Assembly: GCA_020627655.1 (NCBI GenBank)
Contig: JAHDGM010000003.1
Span: 39,599 to 103,598, forward strand
Direction: 5' to 3'
DNA: 64,000 bases
From: Hellea sp.
GTDB lineage: Bacteria; Pseudomonadota; Alphaproteobacteria; Caulobacterales; Maricaulaceae
Shown here: positions 50,237 through 58,911 of the stretch, in pieces
Layout: each line of letters opens with the position of its first letter
Position numbering within the stretch: the stretch's first letter is position 1
Program-made: the position numbers and the translations under genes
The notes under the pieces: model-generated
The model's database searches: none
What the model was told of the DNA's origin: nothing
Seen by the model: the letters and a program-made list of their open reading frames with translations, nothing else

Positions 50237-50839
50237 TTAGGTAGGCGATACCAGCTTTCTTACAGCTTGCAAGAGGTTATCTTTAAGCGTTTGAGCTACG
50301 TCTTCTTCCGAAGCCAGCCATTGCAAAATTGTTCGTTGAATCATCCCTAACGTCAATTGCGTGAGCTGATCGGGTGGGAGCCCATCCCACATTTCCCCCT
50401 TTTGTTGACCGACGAATACAATACGGCCCATAAACTTAAAGAGCTGATGTAAAATGAAATCCGGGTGCCCAACCCAATATATAGCCGGAATATTCGCATA
50501 CACAATTAGCGCTAGTATTCGGTTTTCCACAAACTGGTCAAAAGCTTCTCCTACAAAAGCTATTCCCTGCTCGAGCGCTGATGTCTCATTTCTCGCAGTC
50601 GCGGCGCTCTCACAGGCTTCTAGAATGAGTTTCAGATCGCTCTTAATACAAGCGATAATCAACTGATCCTTATTTCCAAAATATTTGTATATAGTTTTTG
50701 GACTGACTTTTGCTCTATCGCATATTTCACGGATACCGACTTCATGGAAACGGCGCTGTGAGAACAGTTCAAGTACTGTATGTCTAAGCTTCTCCAATGC
50801 CTCTGGAGATATTTGGCGTAGGTCGGTTCTTTCAGACAT
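50237..50839 (-). CDS. TetR/AcrR family transcriptional regulator
   Basis: LRHTVLELFSQRRFHEVGIREICDRAKVSPKTIYKYFGNKDQLIIACI. Confidence 0.92.
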   Translation of the reverse strand: MSERTDLRQISPEALEKLRHTVLELFSQRRFHEVGIREICDRAKVSPKTIYKYFGNKDQLIIACIKSDLKLILEACESAATARNETSALEQGIAFVGEAFDQFVENRILALIVYANIPAIYWVGHPDFILHQLFKFMGRIVFVGQQKGEMWDGLPPDQLTQLTLGMIQRTILQWLASEEDVAQTLKDNLLQAVRKLVSPT

Positions 50840-50989
50840 ACCTATGTTCTATTAAAATTTCTTCAGGGTGCAATATTTCAATTGCATGGATAAACAATGA
50901 CTTTATGTAAGGGAAACAATGTTTCCTAGCTAATAAGTCTAGGTAACGCCAAATACAGGCAAGTCTTAGGAATAAGAATTGGAGCAAAA

Positions 50990-51775
50990 ATGTACAGACT
51001 ACAACAGTTGATATCCGTTTCTGGAGCAGCAATACTCCTTCTATCAGGATGCAGCAATCACATTGCTGCCCATAACGCACAAAGCGCTTCAAACCCATAC
51101 GTAGCATCAACCTCTTTGTATAACACATTTGAGGGTTGCGTAGTGCGGGGCGGCCTAGTTGCGGAATCTTACCCCGCATATTGCTCTATTGGAGATGAAA
51201 ATTATAAACAGGATATCTCTTTTGGAAAGACTGGTGATAAAAAACGAATTCTTTTTCAAGTGAGTCCACAAACTTCCAAATGCCAGGGCTTCCATCCGGT
51301 ATGGCAGGACTGCCTCATTGTGAATGGTGGAAATTTCTTCGAGGATATTCAAGGTTATAGGCATAAGCCTGGAATTGGAGCTTTGCTTGAAGTGGAGCGT
51401 ACACAGATTTGTGATCCTGGCGCGGATTACATGGATCGAAATGTAACTCATTGTCCGGCCGACCTTGGAGTTTACGAATATACACTTGTTAGATATTTGA
51501 GCTCTAATCGAGCGGAGGCAGCGTCAGTGACTACATTTGTGGGCAGGATAACTCATATTGAACCTGGCGGTGACGGATATACGGTTCGACTCACCAACCC
51601 AACTACACAACACGTCGTCCAAAGCGTCCTTAGTATTCCAAATTTGGGATCTAGCAATGCGTTCGACTTCAATAATGTAAAACTTGGCAACACGATTGAA
51701 GTTACAGGTGAATTATTCAAAATCGGAGAGCGTGACCATATTACAGCTCGAAGCGCGCGGTTTGTTACAAACTAG
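50990..51775 (+). CDS. Lipoprotein with Cys-containing N-terminal modules and shared unknown C-terminal domain
   Basis: Lipobox LLLSGC; FEGCVVRGGLVAESYPAYCSIGDENY; C-terminal FVGRITHIEPGGDGYTVRLTNPTT... alignable with 49466..50131. Confidence 0.75.
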   Translation: MYRLQQLISVSGAAILLLSGCSNHIAAHNAQSASNPYVASTSLYNTFEGCVVRGGLVAESYPAYCSIGDENYKQDISFGKTGDKKRILFQVSPQTSKCQGFHPVWQDCLIVNGGNFFEDIQGYRHKPGIGALLEVERTQICDPGADYMDRNVTHCPADLGVYEYTLVRYLSSNRAEAASVTTFVGRITHIEPGGDGYTVRLTNPTTQHVVQSVLSIPNLGSSNAFDFNNVKLGNTIEVTGELFKIGERDHITARSARFVTN

Positions 51776-51818
51776 GAATTAAATTTTAGACAAACATTTT
51801 AACAAGTCCAGTTCAGCT

Positions 51819-51902
51819 CCCTACCCCCGCATCAATCTTGTGATCAGGCCTTCGAGTTGATCGGCTTTTTTATATTTAATCCGCAGTTCCCTGCCTTGCC
51901 CT
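51819..51902 (-). pseudogene. Second copy of the parB 3' end (26 codons plus stop)
   Basis: 84 nt vs 53078..53161, 5 mismatches by hand; reads GQGRELRIKYKKADQLEGLITRLMRG*. Confidence 0.92.
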
Positions 51903-51929
51903 ATTGATGAAATACGGGCCGAAATAGGC
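51898..51929. repeat. Right copy of the 32-bp exact direct repeat, overlapping the parB fragment by 5 nt
   Basis: See 49370..49401. Confidence 0.9.
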
Positions 51930-52109
51930 TTTTGGCACTATGCTTGAATCTAAGTCACGCTTCAAAGATATATGCAAAGATGATGAACGTTGAGGGCTAA
52001 CTGTTGCGCTACTTTGAGCGTCTTAAAAATCACCCATAGCAAACATTGGCTCACTGTCTTATTTTGGGCGTACCCTCCCCCAACGCAAGCAGCCAATAAT
52101 GGAACAATT

Positions 52110-52379
52110 TCAAGTCAAGCCCCTGCAATGCAGATCAACGGCTTTAAGTATTGATGGAATTCTGTTTTTTCCATGCATGTTCGTAATAAGACTTTTCGCT
52201 TTTTTGAGAGGTAGCCCGACTGATGTTACGTACAGAGGTTTGAAGCTTTTACCACGTATTACTTCACACTCCTTCGGAGTATCCATAAATGCATTTTTTG
52301 CAACACCTATAATGGGGATAGATTGTTCTAACGCGTTAAATAGGTGCATACCCAAACCATCTTTTTTGGCCGCGCCCAA
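52110..52379 (-). pseudogene. C-terminal fragment of an Endonuclease V-like protein, 5'-truncated
   Basis: DGLGMHLFNALEQSIPIIGVAKNAF...EVIRGKSFKPLYVTSVGLPLKKAKSLITNMHGKNRIPSILKAVD; in-frame stop just upstream; N-terminal half missing. Confidence 0.65.
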
Positions 52380-52893
52380 ACTTTCGGTAGAATTCTAGGA
52401 AATAACCTTCGATAGAGCATTCTTCCGCCCAGCTACACCATATCTGGCCAGGGCTATTGCCGTTAAGTTCTATAAAAAACTCAATTCCGCATCCTCCCTC
52501 ACATATAAATGCAAGCCCATCGTAATTCCATATCGGATCGTCTTCTGAAACATCATCTGTGAACTCAAATGTCGATGAATATGGAAATGGTTTTGTATAG
52601 GTGTTGGGCAGGACGTTTTTACGAAAATCATAAATGCCATAATATGGCCCTGCCCCACCAGCACCAAATGTTTGCAGAAAGGTTTTGTATTCAATGGGAA
52701 GTTCAAAACCATTGTTCTTTTCAAATTTCAACAGTTCTTTATCTGTCACGACAGGCAGTGTTTTATATCGATGTCCACTGTTTCTTGTTCTGGCACCAAA
52801 CACAATTTCGGCGTCGTCAAGTTTTTTAAACAACTTGATATTCTCTTTGGCTTTTGACCAAAACTCAACACACTCTTTTTCATCATTAATCAA
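52336..52893 (-). CDS. SMI1/KNR4 (SUKH) family protein
   Basis: VTDKELLKFEKNNGFELPIEYKTFLQTFGAGGAGPYYGIYDF...FICEGGCGIEFFIELNGNSPGQIW. Confidence 0.88.
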   Translation of the reverse strand: MINDEKECVEFWSKAKENIKLFKKLDDAEIVFGARTRNSGHRYKTLPVVTDKELLKFEKNNGFELPIEYKTFLQTFGAGGAGPYYGIYDFRKNVLPNTYTKPFPYSSTFEFTDDVSEDDPIWNYDGLAFICEGGCGIEFFIELNGNSPGQIWCSWAEECSIEGYFLEFYRKFGRGQKRWFGYAPI

Positions 52894-53079
52894 AACTTAT
52901 ACTCATCATGGCAAAAAGTTTTCAGTTCGATTGCGTTACTACTATCACCAACTGATACAATTTTATTCAACTTCTCTGATACATGGTCAATTTAAATTGT
53001 AAAACAATTATGCGTTGACATCCCTTCGCCGCCCGAAGCAGGCCTGATGTGAGCGCCCTAAATTCATCCAGGGCAAGCC

Positions 53080-54180
53080 CTACCCCCGCATGAGTCTTGT
53101 GATCAGGCCTTCGAGTTGATCGGCTTTTTTATATTTAATTCGCAGTTCCCCGCCCTGCCCTTTATGGCGCAGATCAACCAAGAGGCCGAGGGCATCAGCC
53201 AATTGCCGCTCCACATTACGGATGTCGGCGCTTTTCTGATCTTTGATCGCTTTGTCGAGGACCGGTTGATTTTGATCCTGTTTGAGCCTTCGGACCCAGT
53301 TTTCCGCATCACGCACGGATAAGTCTTTGTCCACAATGGCATCGGCGAGCTGCGCCGGATCGGGCGCGGCAATAATCGCCCGGGCATGACCGGTCGAGAT
53401 TTTACCCTCTGCCAGATATGTCTGCACGCTGCTGGGCAGGTTTAAAAGCCGGAGCATATTGGCAATATAGGGCCGGGATTTACCGACGGCTTTGGCCACA
53501 TCTTCCTGGGTGCGCTGAAACTGGGTCAGAAGTGATTTATAGGCCAGCGCCTCTTCCATAGGATTAAGGTCGGCCCGGTGGACATTTTCGACCACGCCGA
53601 TTTCCAGCGCTTCCTGATCCGTGATATCCCGGATAAAGACCGGGATAGTTTCAAGGCCCGCTTTGAGCGCGGCCTGCCAGCGGCGTTCACCGGCGATGAT
53701 TTGAAAAGATGGTTTTTTGGAACCTTTGAATTTGCCTTTGGCCGATTCCGGTAAGGGCCGTACCAGGATGGGCTGCAGCACGCCTTTGTCGACTATACTA
53801 TCGGTGAGTTCATCGAGAAGCGCCTTGTCAAAATGGCGGCGGGGCTGATCCGGGTTGCGGGTCAGTTGATCCATGGCCACATAATTAATTGATTTTTCCT
53901 CTAGCGTTTCAGAGGCCCCTTTTTTACTCGCCTCCGTTTTGGGTTTGGTTCCGGCTTTAGAGGCTGTTTTTGTCTTTGGTGTATCTGTGGTTTTTTCTTT
54001 AGTTTTAGAACTTGTTTCTTTCGACGTTTTTCTGACTACTGCTTTGGGGGCTGGCTGAACCGTGTCGTCAACAATAGCGCTCATGCCCACATCATCCATC
54101 AAGGCGGAGAGTCCGCGGCCAAGCCCTCGCGCAGGTTTTTTAGCAGGCTTTGATTTGCTAGGCTTTTTTGCTTTTGACAT
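53080..54180 (-). CDS. parB: Chromosome partitioning protein ParB
   Basis: RGLGRGLSALMDD, NPDQPRRHFD, AGERRWQAALKAGLETIPVFI, VENVHRADLNPMEEALAYKSL, GHARAIIA. Confidence 0.97.
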   Translation of the reverse strand: MSKAKKPSKSKPAKKPARGLGRGLSALMDDVGMSAIVDDTVQPAPKAVVRKTSKETSSKTKEKTTDTPKTKTASKAGTKPKTEASKKGASETLEEKSINYVAMDQLTRNPDQPRRHFDKALLDELTDSIVDKGVLQPILVRPLPESAKGKFKGSKKPSFQIIAGERRWQAALKAGLETIPVFIRDITDQEALEIGVVENVHRADLNPMEEALAYKSLLTQFQRTQEDVAKAVGKSRPYIANMLRLLNLPSSVQTYLAEGKISTGHARAIIAAPDPAQLADAIVDKDLSVRDAENWVRRLKQDQNQPVLDKAIKDQKSADIRNVERQLADALGLLVDLRHKGQGGELRIKYKKADQLEGLITRLMRG

Positions 54181-54201
54181 GAGTTAACCTTCTGAATTTA
54201 T

Positions 54202-54999
54202 TCAGTTATTTGACCTATTGTGTCGATTTAATAGTTCTTTTCCAAGCGCCATATAGGCGGTCGCCCCGGCACATTGCGGATCATAAAGCATAACGGGCTG
54301 CCCAAAGGACGGGGCTTCGGCGATACGGACATTGCGCGGAATTATGGTTTTAAAAACGGCGCGGCCAAGATGTTTTTTAACATCTTCCGCCACCTGTGAT
54401 GAGAGGCGGTTTCGCTTGTCATACATGGTCAGCATAACCCCTTCGATGACCAGTTTCGGATTGATCGATGATTTGGCCATTTCGACGGTCTTTAATAATT
54501 GGGACAAACCTTCAAGGGCGTAAAATTCACATTGCAGGGGTACAAGCGCAGAGCTCGCAGCGGCCAGAGAATTGACCGTCAAAAGACCCAAAGCCGGCGG
54601 GCAGTCAATCAAGATATAATCATATTTATCTGCGACTTTGGCGAGCGCCTCTTTGAGCCGGGTGGTCCGCCCAGCCTGTTGCCCGATTTCAAGTTCAGCC
54701 GCCGATAGATCAATATGAGATGGCACAATCTGTAGGCCCTCTACGCCCGTCGGCTGAATAGCTTCATCAATATCTGTGCCGTCAGTCAGCACGTCATAAA
54801 TGGAAATACCACGTAGTTTACGACTTATGGCCAATCCCGTCGAGGCGTTACCCTGCGGGTCCATATCCACCAAAAGAACCTTCTTGCCATGCAAGGTCAG
54901 CGCTGCGGCCAGATTGATCGTTGTTGTGGTTTTTCCGACGCCGCCCTTTTGATTGACGATGGCGATGATGCGGGCTGTTGTTTTTTTTGCCATAGTCAA
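54202..54999 (-). CDS. parA: Chromosome partitioning ATPase ParA
   Basis: IAIVNQKGGVGKTTTTINLAAAL, VDMDPQGNASTGL, YILIDCPPALGLLTVNSLAAA. Confidence 0.98.
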   Translation of the reverse strand: MTMAKKTTARIIAIVNQKGGVGKTTTTINLAAALTLHGKKVLLVDMDPQGNASTGLAISRKLRGISIYDVLTDGTDIDEAIQPTGVEGLQIVPSHIDLSAAELEIGQQAGRTTRLKEALAKVADKYDYILIDCPPALGLLTVNSLAAASSALVPLQCEFYALEGLSQLLKTVEMAKSSINPKLVIEGVMLTMYDKRNRLSSQVAEDVKKHLGRAVFKTIIPRNVRIAEAPSFGQPVMLYDPQCAGATAYMALGKELLNRHNRSNN

Positions 55000-55018
55000 T
55001 ATACGTCCGGTTAATGTC

Positions 55019-55672
55019 TCAGGATTTTGGCTCGAGACCTGTGATCTTAAGGATAACGCCCAGATCTTCGCTACGACTCGGCGTTATTCCCACGTTGTAT
55101 GTCCATTGTTTTTCGGCTTGCGTCAATTCCTCTTGCGCAGTTTGGCCCTTTAAAAACAGGCCGATTGTCTCTGATCCCCAAAAAGGCTGGGCATAAGTCA
55201 GAAGGCGCGGCAGGGGCGCAAAGGCTCTGGCGCTAATAATATCATAGGGTTGCGGCGGGATGTTCTCAGCCCGGTCAGCCCAGACGCTGGCTGGAAGATC
55301 AAGCTCGCGAATGACCGCGCGCAGGAAGTTGGCTTTTTTACCAGCGGATTCTACCAGCATGACGGTCCCGCCCTGCCCTTTATCACCGTCTGCCTGGTTT
55401 CTGTGCTTTAAACCAATGGCCATAGCGATACCCGGAAAGCCCGCGCCTGAGCCGAGATCAAGAATAGTCTCGGCGGTTTTCGGCACTAGTGGCCATAATT
55501 GCCAACTATCCAACGCATGCCGACCCCAAAAATCTCCCATAGCGCCCTTTGATACCAGGTTTATGCGAGCATTCCACTTATCCAGCAGCGTCTGCCAGGC
55601 TTTGAAATCCTGTAAAACGCCTTCGGAGACCTCCGCGGCGAAGCTTTGTTGTGAGCTCTGCATGATTTTCAT
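55019..55672 (-). CDS. rsmG: 16S rRNA (guanine(527)-N(7))-methyltransferase RsmG
   Basis: KWNARINLVSKGAMGDFWGRHALDSWQL...ILDLGSGAGFPGIAMAI. Confidence 0.96.
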   Translation of the reverse strand: MKIMQSSQQSFAAEVSEGVLQDFKAWQTLLDKWNARINLVSKGAMGDFWGRHALDSWQLWPLVPKTAETILDLGSGAGFPGIAMAIGLKHRNQADGDKGQGGTVMLVESAGKKANFLRAVIRELDLPASVWADRAENIPPQPYDIISARAFAPLPRLLTYAQPFWGSETIGLFLKGQTAQEELTQAEKQWTYNVGITPSRSEDLGVILKITGLEPKS

Positions 55673-55701
55673 ATACTTTCATTAGAGGGTGATTTTTGCA
55701 A

Positions 55702-55717
55702 TGTTTCACGTGGAACA
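55702..55717. promoter_or_regulatory. parS: parS (ParB-binding) site
   Basis: TGTTTCACGTGGAACA, near-palindromic, one mismatch to the TGTTTCACGTGAAACA consensus, upstream of rsmG-parA-parB. Confidence 0.88.
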
Positions 55718-55747
55718 TTTTGATCACATAGATATTTCATAAAATAA

Positions 55748-55763
55748 TGTTTCACGTGGAACA
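55748..55763. promoter_or_regulatory. parS: parS (ParB-binding) site
   Basis: Second identical TGTTTCACGTGGAACA, 46 bp after the first. Confidence 0.88.
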
Positions 55764-55936
55764 TCCGTTTCACACAGTGGGATTTGGCGTGAAACTTGTG
55801 TTTCACGCGGCGTTTCACGATGGTTTCATGTTTTTCAGAGTTAAATTTACGGGCTATCGTCCTGTTTTTTGATTGAAACCCAAACGGTTTTTGATCATTT
55901 CCCGCCTGTTTTTTCGGCATTTTGAGAGTGTTTGGG

Positions 55937-57865
55937 TTATCCTGCCTTCTTTATATAGGCCAAAAGCGCCGTCAAAGCCCCTGGCGTAACGCCCTCTATC
56001 CGGGCCGCCTGCCCCAAAGTTGCTGGCTTTACGGCTTTAAGCTTCTCCCTTACCTCATTGGAAATTCCGCCTATTTTATCATAAGCAAGGGCTTCAGGGA
56101 TGCGCAGGCCTTCATCCCGCCGGAACGCCGCGATATCCCGGCTCTGCCGTTCGATATAGCCTTTATAAAGCGCCTCCGTCTCAAGGTGCTCTTTGGCATA
56201 GTCCGGCACATCAGATAGCTCCGGCCAGACGGGCAATAGATCATCAAAGCTGATATTGGGATAAGCCAGCAGGTCCATAACGCTGCGGCGGACGCCATCA
56301 GCATTAATTTTAAGACCGAACTTATTGAGTTTACTGGGCGTCGCCTGCAGATCAACTACTTTTGTTTCAGCGCTACGCAGAGCGCTGAGCTTATGATCAA
56401 AGCGATCCGCGCGCTCTGGCGATATCGCGCCGATTTCCCGGCCCAACGGCGTCAGCCGCTGATCAGCATTATCAGAACGCAAGACCAGACGATATTCCGC
56501 CCGTGACGTAAACATCCGGTAGGGCTCTGTTACGCCCTTAGTAATCAGATCATCAATCATCACGCCGATATAGGCCTGCGAACGGTCAAGCACAAAGGGT
56601 GCCCGGCCTGTAGCTGCCAGCGCGGCATTAAAACCCGCTATCAGGCCCTGCGCAGCGGCCTCTTCATAACCAGTCGTCCCGTTGATCTGTCCAGCCAGAT
56701 AAAGCCCGGCAATCTTGTGGGTCTCCAGCGTTACCCGCAGCTCGCGCGGATCCACATAGTCATATTCAATGGCGTAGGCATAACGCTGAATCACGCAGTC
56801 CTCGAGCCCTCGAATTGAGCGCAGAAACTGATCTTGAATGTCTTCGGGCAGGGCGGTTGATATGCCATTGGGGTAGACCGTATTACCATCTGGATTACCG
56901 GGCAGGCCTTCCGGTTCAAGAAAGACCTGATGCTGCGAGCGATCAGCAAAGCGCACCACTTTGTCTTCAATCGAAGGACAGTAACGCGGCCCGCGTCCAG
57001 AAATGCCGCCGCCGTAAACTGCTGATTTTTTTATATTTTTTGATATAATCCGGTGCGTGCGCTCATTGGTATGCGTGATAGCGCAGCTGACCTGCGGGAT
57101 TTCAATACTGTCATTCATGAAAGAAAAGGGCAGGGGAGTTTCGTCCGCTTCCTGTTGATCTAATACGTCCCAGTCAATTGAGTCCTTAGTCAGACGGGCA
57201 GGGGTTCCTGTTTTAAGACGGCCCATGTCAAAACCCGCACCATAGAGCCTATCCGACAGTCCGATAGCCGGCGCCTCGCCGTGCCGACCTGCCGGTATAC
57301 GCTGCTCGCCTATATGGATAACGCCCTTGAGAAAAGTGCCTGTGGTCAACACAATCCGCCGCGCCGCATATTCCGCGCCGCTTGCGCAGACGACCCCGGC
57401 CAGTTCACCCTTATCCATGATCAAATCTTCCACAGCCTCAGCCTCAACTGTCAGATTAGGATAATTAAACAGCATACCTTGCATGGACTGTTTATAAAGC
57501 CAGCGATCACTTTGAGTGCGGGGCCCTCGCACAGCGGGGCCTTTGGAGCGGTTAAGGAGGCGGAACTGAATACCCGACGCATCTGCGGCCAGGCCCATAA
57601 CACCACCCAGCGCGTCGATCTCGCGCACCAAATGCCCTTTACCAAGACCGCCAATGGCCGGATTGCAGGACATCTCCCCAATGGTCTCCTGCTTATGGGT
57701 CAAAAGCAAAGTCGCCGCGCCTAGACGCGCGGAAGCCGCCGCCGCTTCACAGCCTGCGTGTCCGCCGCCAATAATAATGACGTCCCATGCTTTGTCCTGA
57801 TTCCTCATAGGCCCGCCTATAATATAGCTAAGGCTCAGAGTCGAGAAGGGCGTCAAGTAATACAC
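55937..57865 (-). CDS. mnmG: tRNA uridine-5-carboxymethylaminomethyl(34) synthesis enzyme MnmG (GidA); start possibly internal
   Basis: [57 protein letters not shown]. Confidence 0.97.
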   Translation of the reverse strand: MYYLTPFSTLSLSYIIGGPMRNQDKAWDVIIIGGGHAGCEAAAASARLGAATLLLTHKQETIGEMSCNPAIGGLGKGHLVREIDALGGVMGLAADASGIQFRLLNRSKGPAVRGPRTQSDRWLYKQSMQGMLFNYPNLTVEAEAVEDLIMDKGELAGVVCASGAEYAARRIVLTTGTFLKGVIHIGEQRIPAGRHGEAPAIGLSDRLYGAGFDMGRLKTGTPARLTKDSIDWDVLDQQEADETPLPFSFMNDSIEIPQVSCAITHTNERTHRIISKNIKKSAVYGGGISGRGPRYCPSIEDKVVRFADRSQHQVFLEPEGLPGNPDGNTVYPNGISTALPEDIQDQFLRSIRGLEDCVIQRYAYAIEYDYVDPRELRVTLETHKIAGLYLAGQINGTTGYEEAAAQGLIAGFNAALAATGRAPFVLDRSQAYIGVMIDDLITKGVTEPYRMFTSRAEYRLVLRSDNADQRLTPLGREIGAISPERADRFDHKLSALRSAETKVVDLQATPSKLNKFGLKINADGVRRSVMDLLAYPNISFDDLLPVWPELSDVPDYAKEHLETEALYKGYIERQSRDIAAFRRDEGLRIPEALAYDKIGGISNEVREKLKAVKPATLGQAARIEGVTPGALTALLAYIKKAG

Positions 57866-57947
57866 GTCCTTAACACTTAATACATATCACGTGGGACTAT
57901 ACGGTTCCAATAACCCAGACCATTCAATGCTGTTAGCTACGAGTCTC

Positions 57948-58634
57948 TTATTTAGTCCCAAACCAGCGACGCATAAACTTTCGCAGGCCTGAACTGCTCT
58001 CTGAAATCTCTTTTCCCGCCGCATCGGCAGCATCACCGATCTTGTCGGCTGCAGCGTCAATCTTCTCATCGATTTTTTCAGTTACTGGGTCAATACGGTT
58101 TTTCTTAAAGCGGCGCACACGCAACCATATCCACAGCAAGATCCCGAATAAGACTGTTAAAAAGACAATATTAAACCAGGGGATCAAGCGCACATTAGGG
58201 CCATCAACTTCTTTGAAGCTTATGGCGTTAGGATAAAGCGAAACAATTTCAATCCGCCAACCATAATGCTTCACAGCAACCCAGATTTCTTTTCCACCTT
58301 CTTGGCGTAAAATTAAATCCTGCGCGTCAGCAGTCAGATTACTGGTGTCAAATTTGAAATATGGCGGCCAACCCCAACCCGTATCAGTATTTCGGTAAAC
58401 CATGGCCCGGTTATTAGGGCGCTTGGTAGTTATATAGCGAACATCGCGATTAGGAAAACCTGTTGATCCGGCATCGGCCTGCCCTGTACCAAAAGATTCC
58501 GCGGGTTTATCATCCCTGATTTCAAACGTCCCGACCACTCTGACAATATCTTTTTGCGGTAGATTGTAGTGCAGAAATAAAAGAAAGCCGAAGGCCAGAG
58601 CAATTTTTATAGCCGTTTTGATATGCTTAAACAT
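57948..58634 (-). CDS. DUF1523-like membrane protein
   Basis: HYNLPQKDIVRVVGTFEIRDD...NRDVRYITTKRPNNRAMVYRNTDTGWGWPPYFKFDTSNLTADAQDL...WVAVKHYGWR. Confidence 0.8.
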   Translation of the reverse strand: MFKHIKTAIKIALAFGFLLFLHYNLPQKDIVRVVGTFEIRDDKPAESFGTGQADAGSTGFPNRDVRYITTKRPNNRAMVYRNTDTGWGWPPYFKFDTSNLTADAQDLILRQEGGKEIWVAVKHYGWRIEIVSLYPNAISFKEVDGPNVRLIPWFNIVFLTVLFGILLWIWLRVRRFKKNRIDPVTEKIDEKIDAAADKIGDAADAAGKEISESSSGLRKFMRRWFGTK

Positions 58635-58641
58635 GAGAATC

Positions 58642-58911
58642 CTAGTGCTGACCTAGATAAATAAGAAGGGCAAGTAATGCGATCGGGATAAGATAGACGC
58701 CAAACACGAGTTTAGCTTTAAGTGATTTATTGTATTTTGCCATACCCGCATCAATGAAATCTTCTTTTTGAAGTTCTGTTTCAGCCGTCGGAAAGGCGTC
58801 TTTGAGCCGGTCTTTTTCCCGGAGTCTATTTGTCAAGGTGAGGCCGATATATACAAAGGTCAAAAGCACGAAAACAATGACGGCTCTTATAATCCATCCG
58901 AACAAGGTCAT
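58642..58911 (-). CDS. Small membrane protein with N- and C-terminal TM segments
   Basis: 89 aa; stop/start coupled with the upstream 444-aa ORF. Confidence 0.65.
   Translation of the reverse strand: MTLFGWIIRAVIVFVLLTFVYIGLTLTNRLREKDRLKDAFPTAETELQKEDFIDAGMAKYNKSLKAKLVFGVYLIPIALLALLIYLGQH

Noticed and set aside
49370-51929. Integron attC sites or a CRISPR array as explanation for the 32-bp repeats
   Set aside because: Only two copies about 2.5 kb apart; no GTTRRRY/RYYYAAC core, no regular spacers, no integrase or cas genes.
52569-53002. Forward ORFs over the SUKH gene
   Set aside because: Antisense shadows of the SMI1/KNR4 frame.
55669-55920. 83-aa reverse ORF (MPKKQAGNDQ...MFHVKHYFMKYLCDQNVPRETLQ...) as a gene
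   Set aside because: The peptide is a translation of repeated parS and half-site DNA (MFHVKH, NVPRET); best explained as regulatory intergenic DNA.
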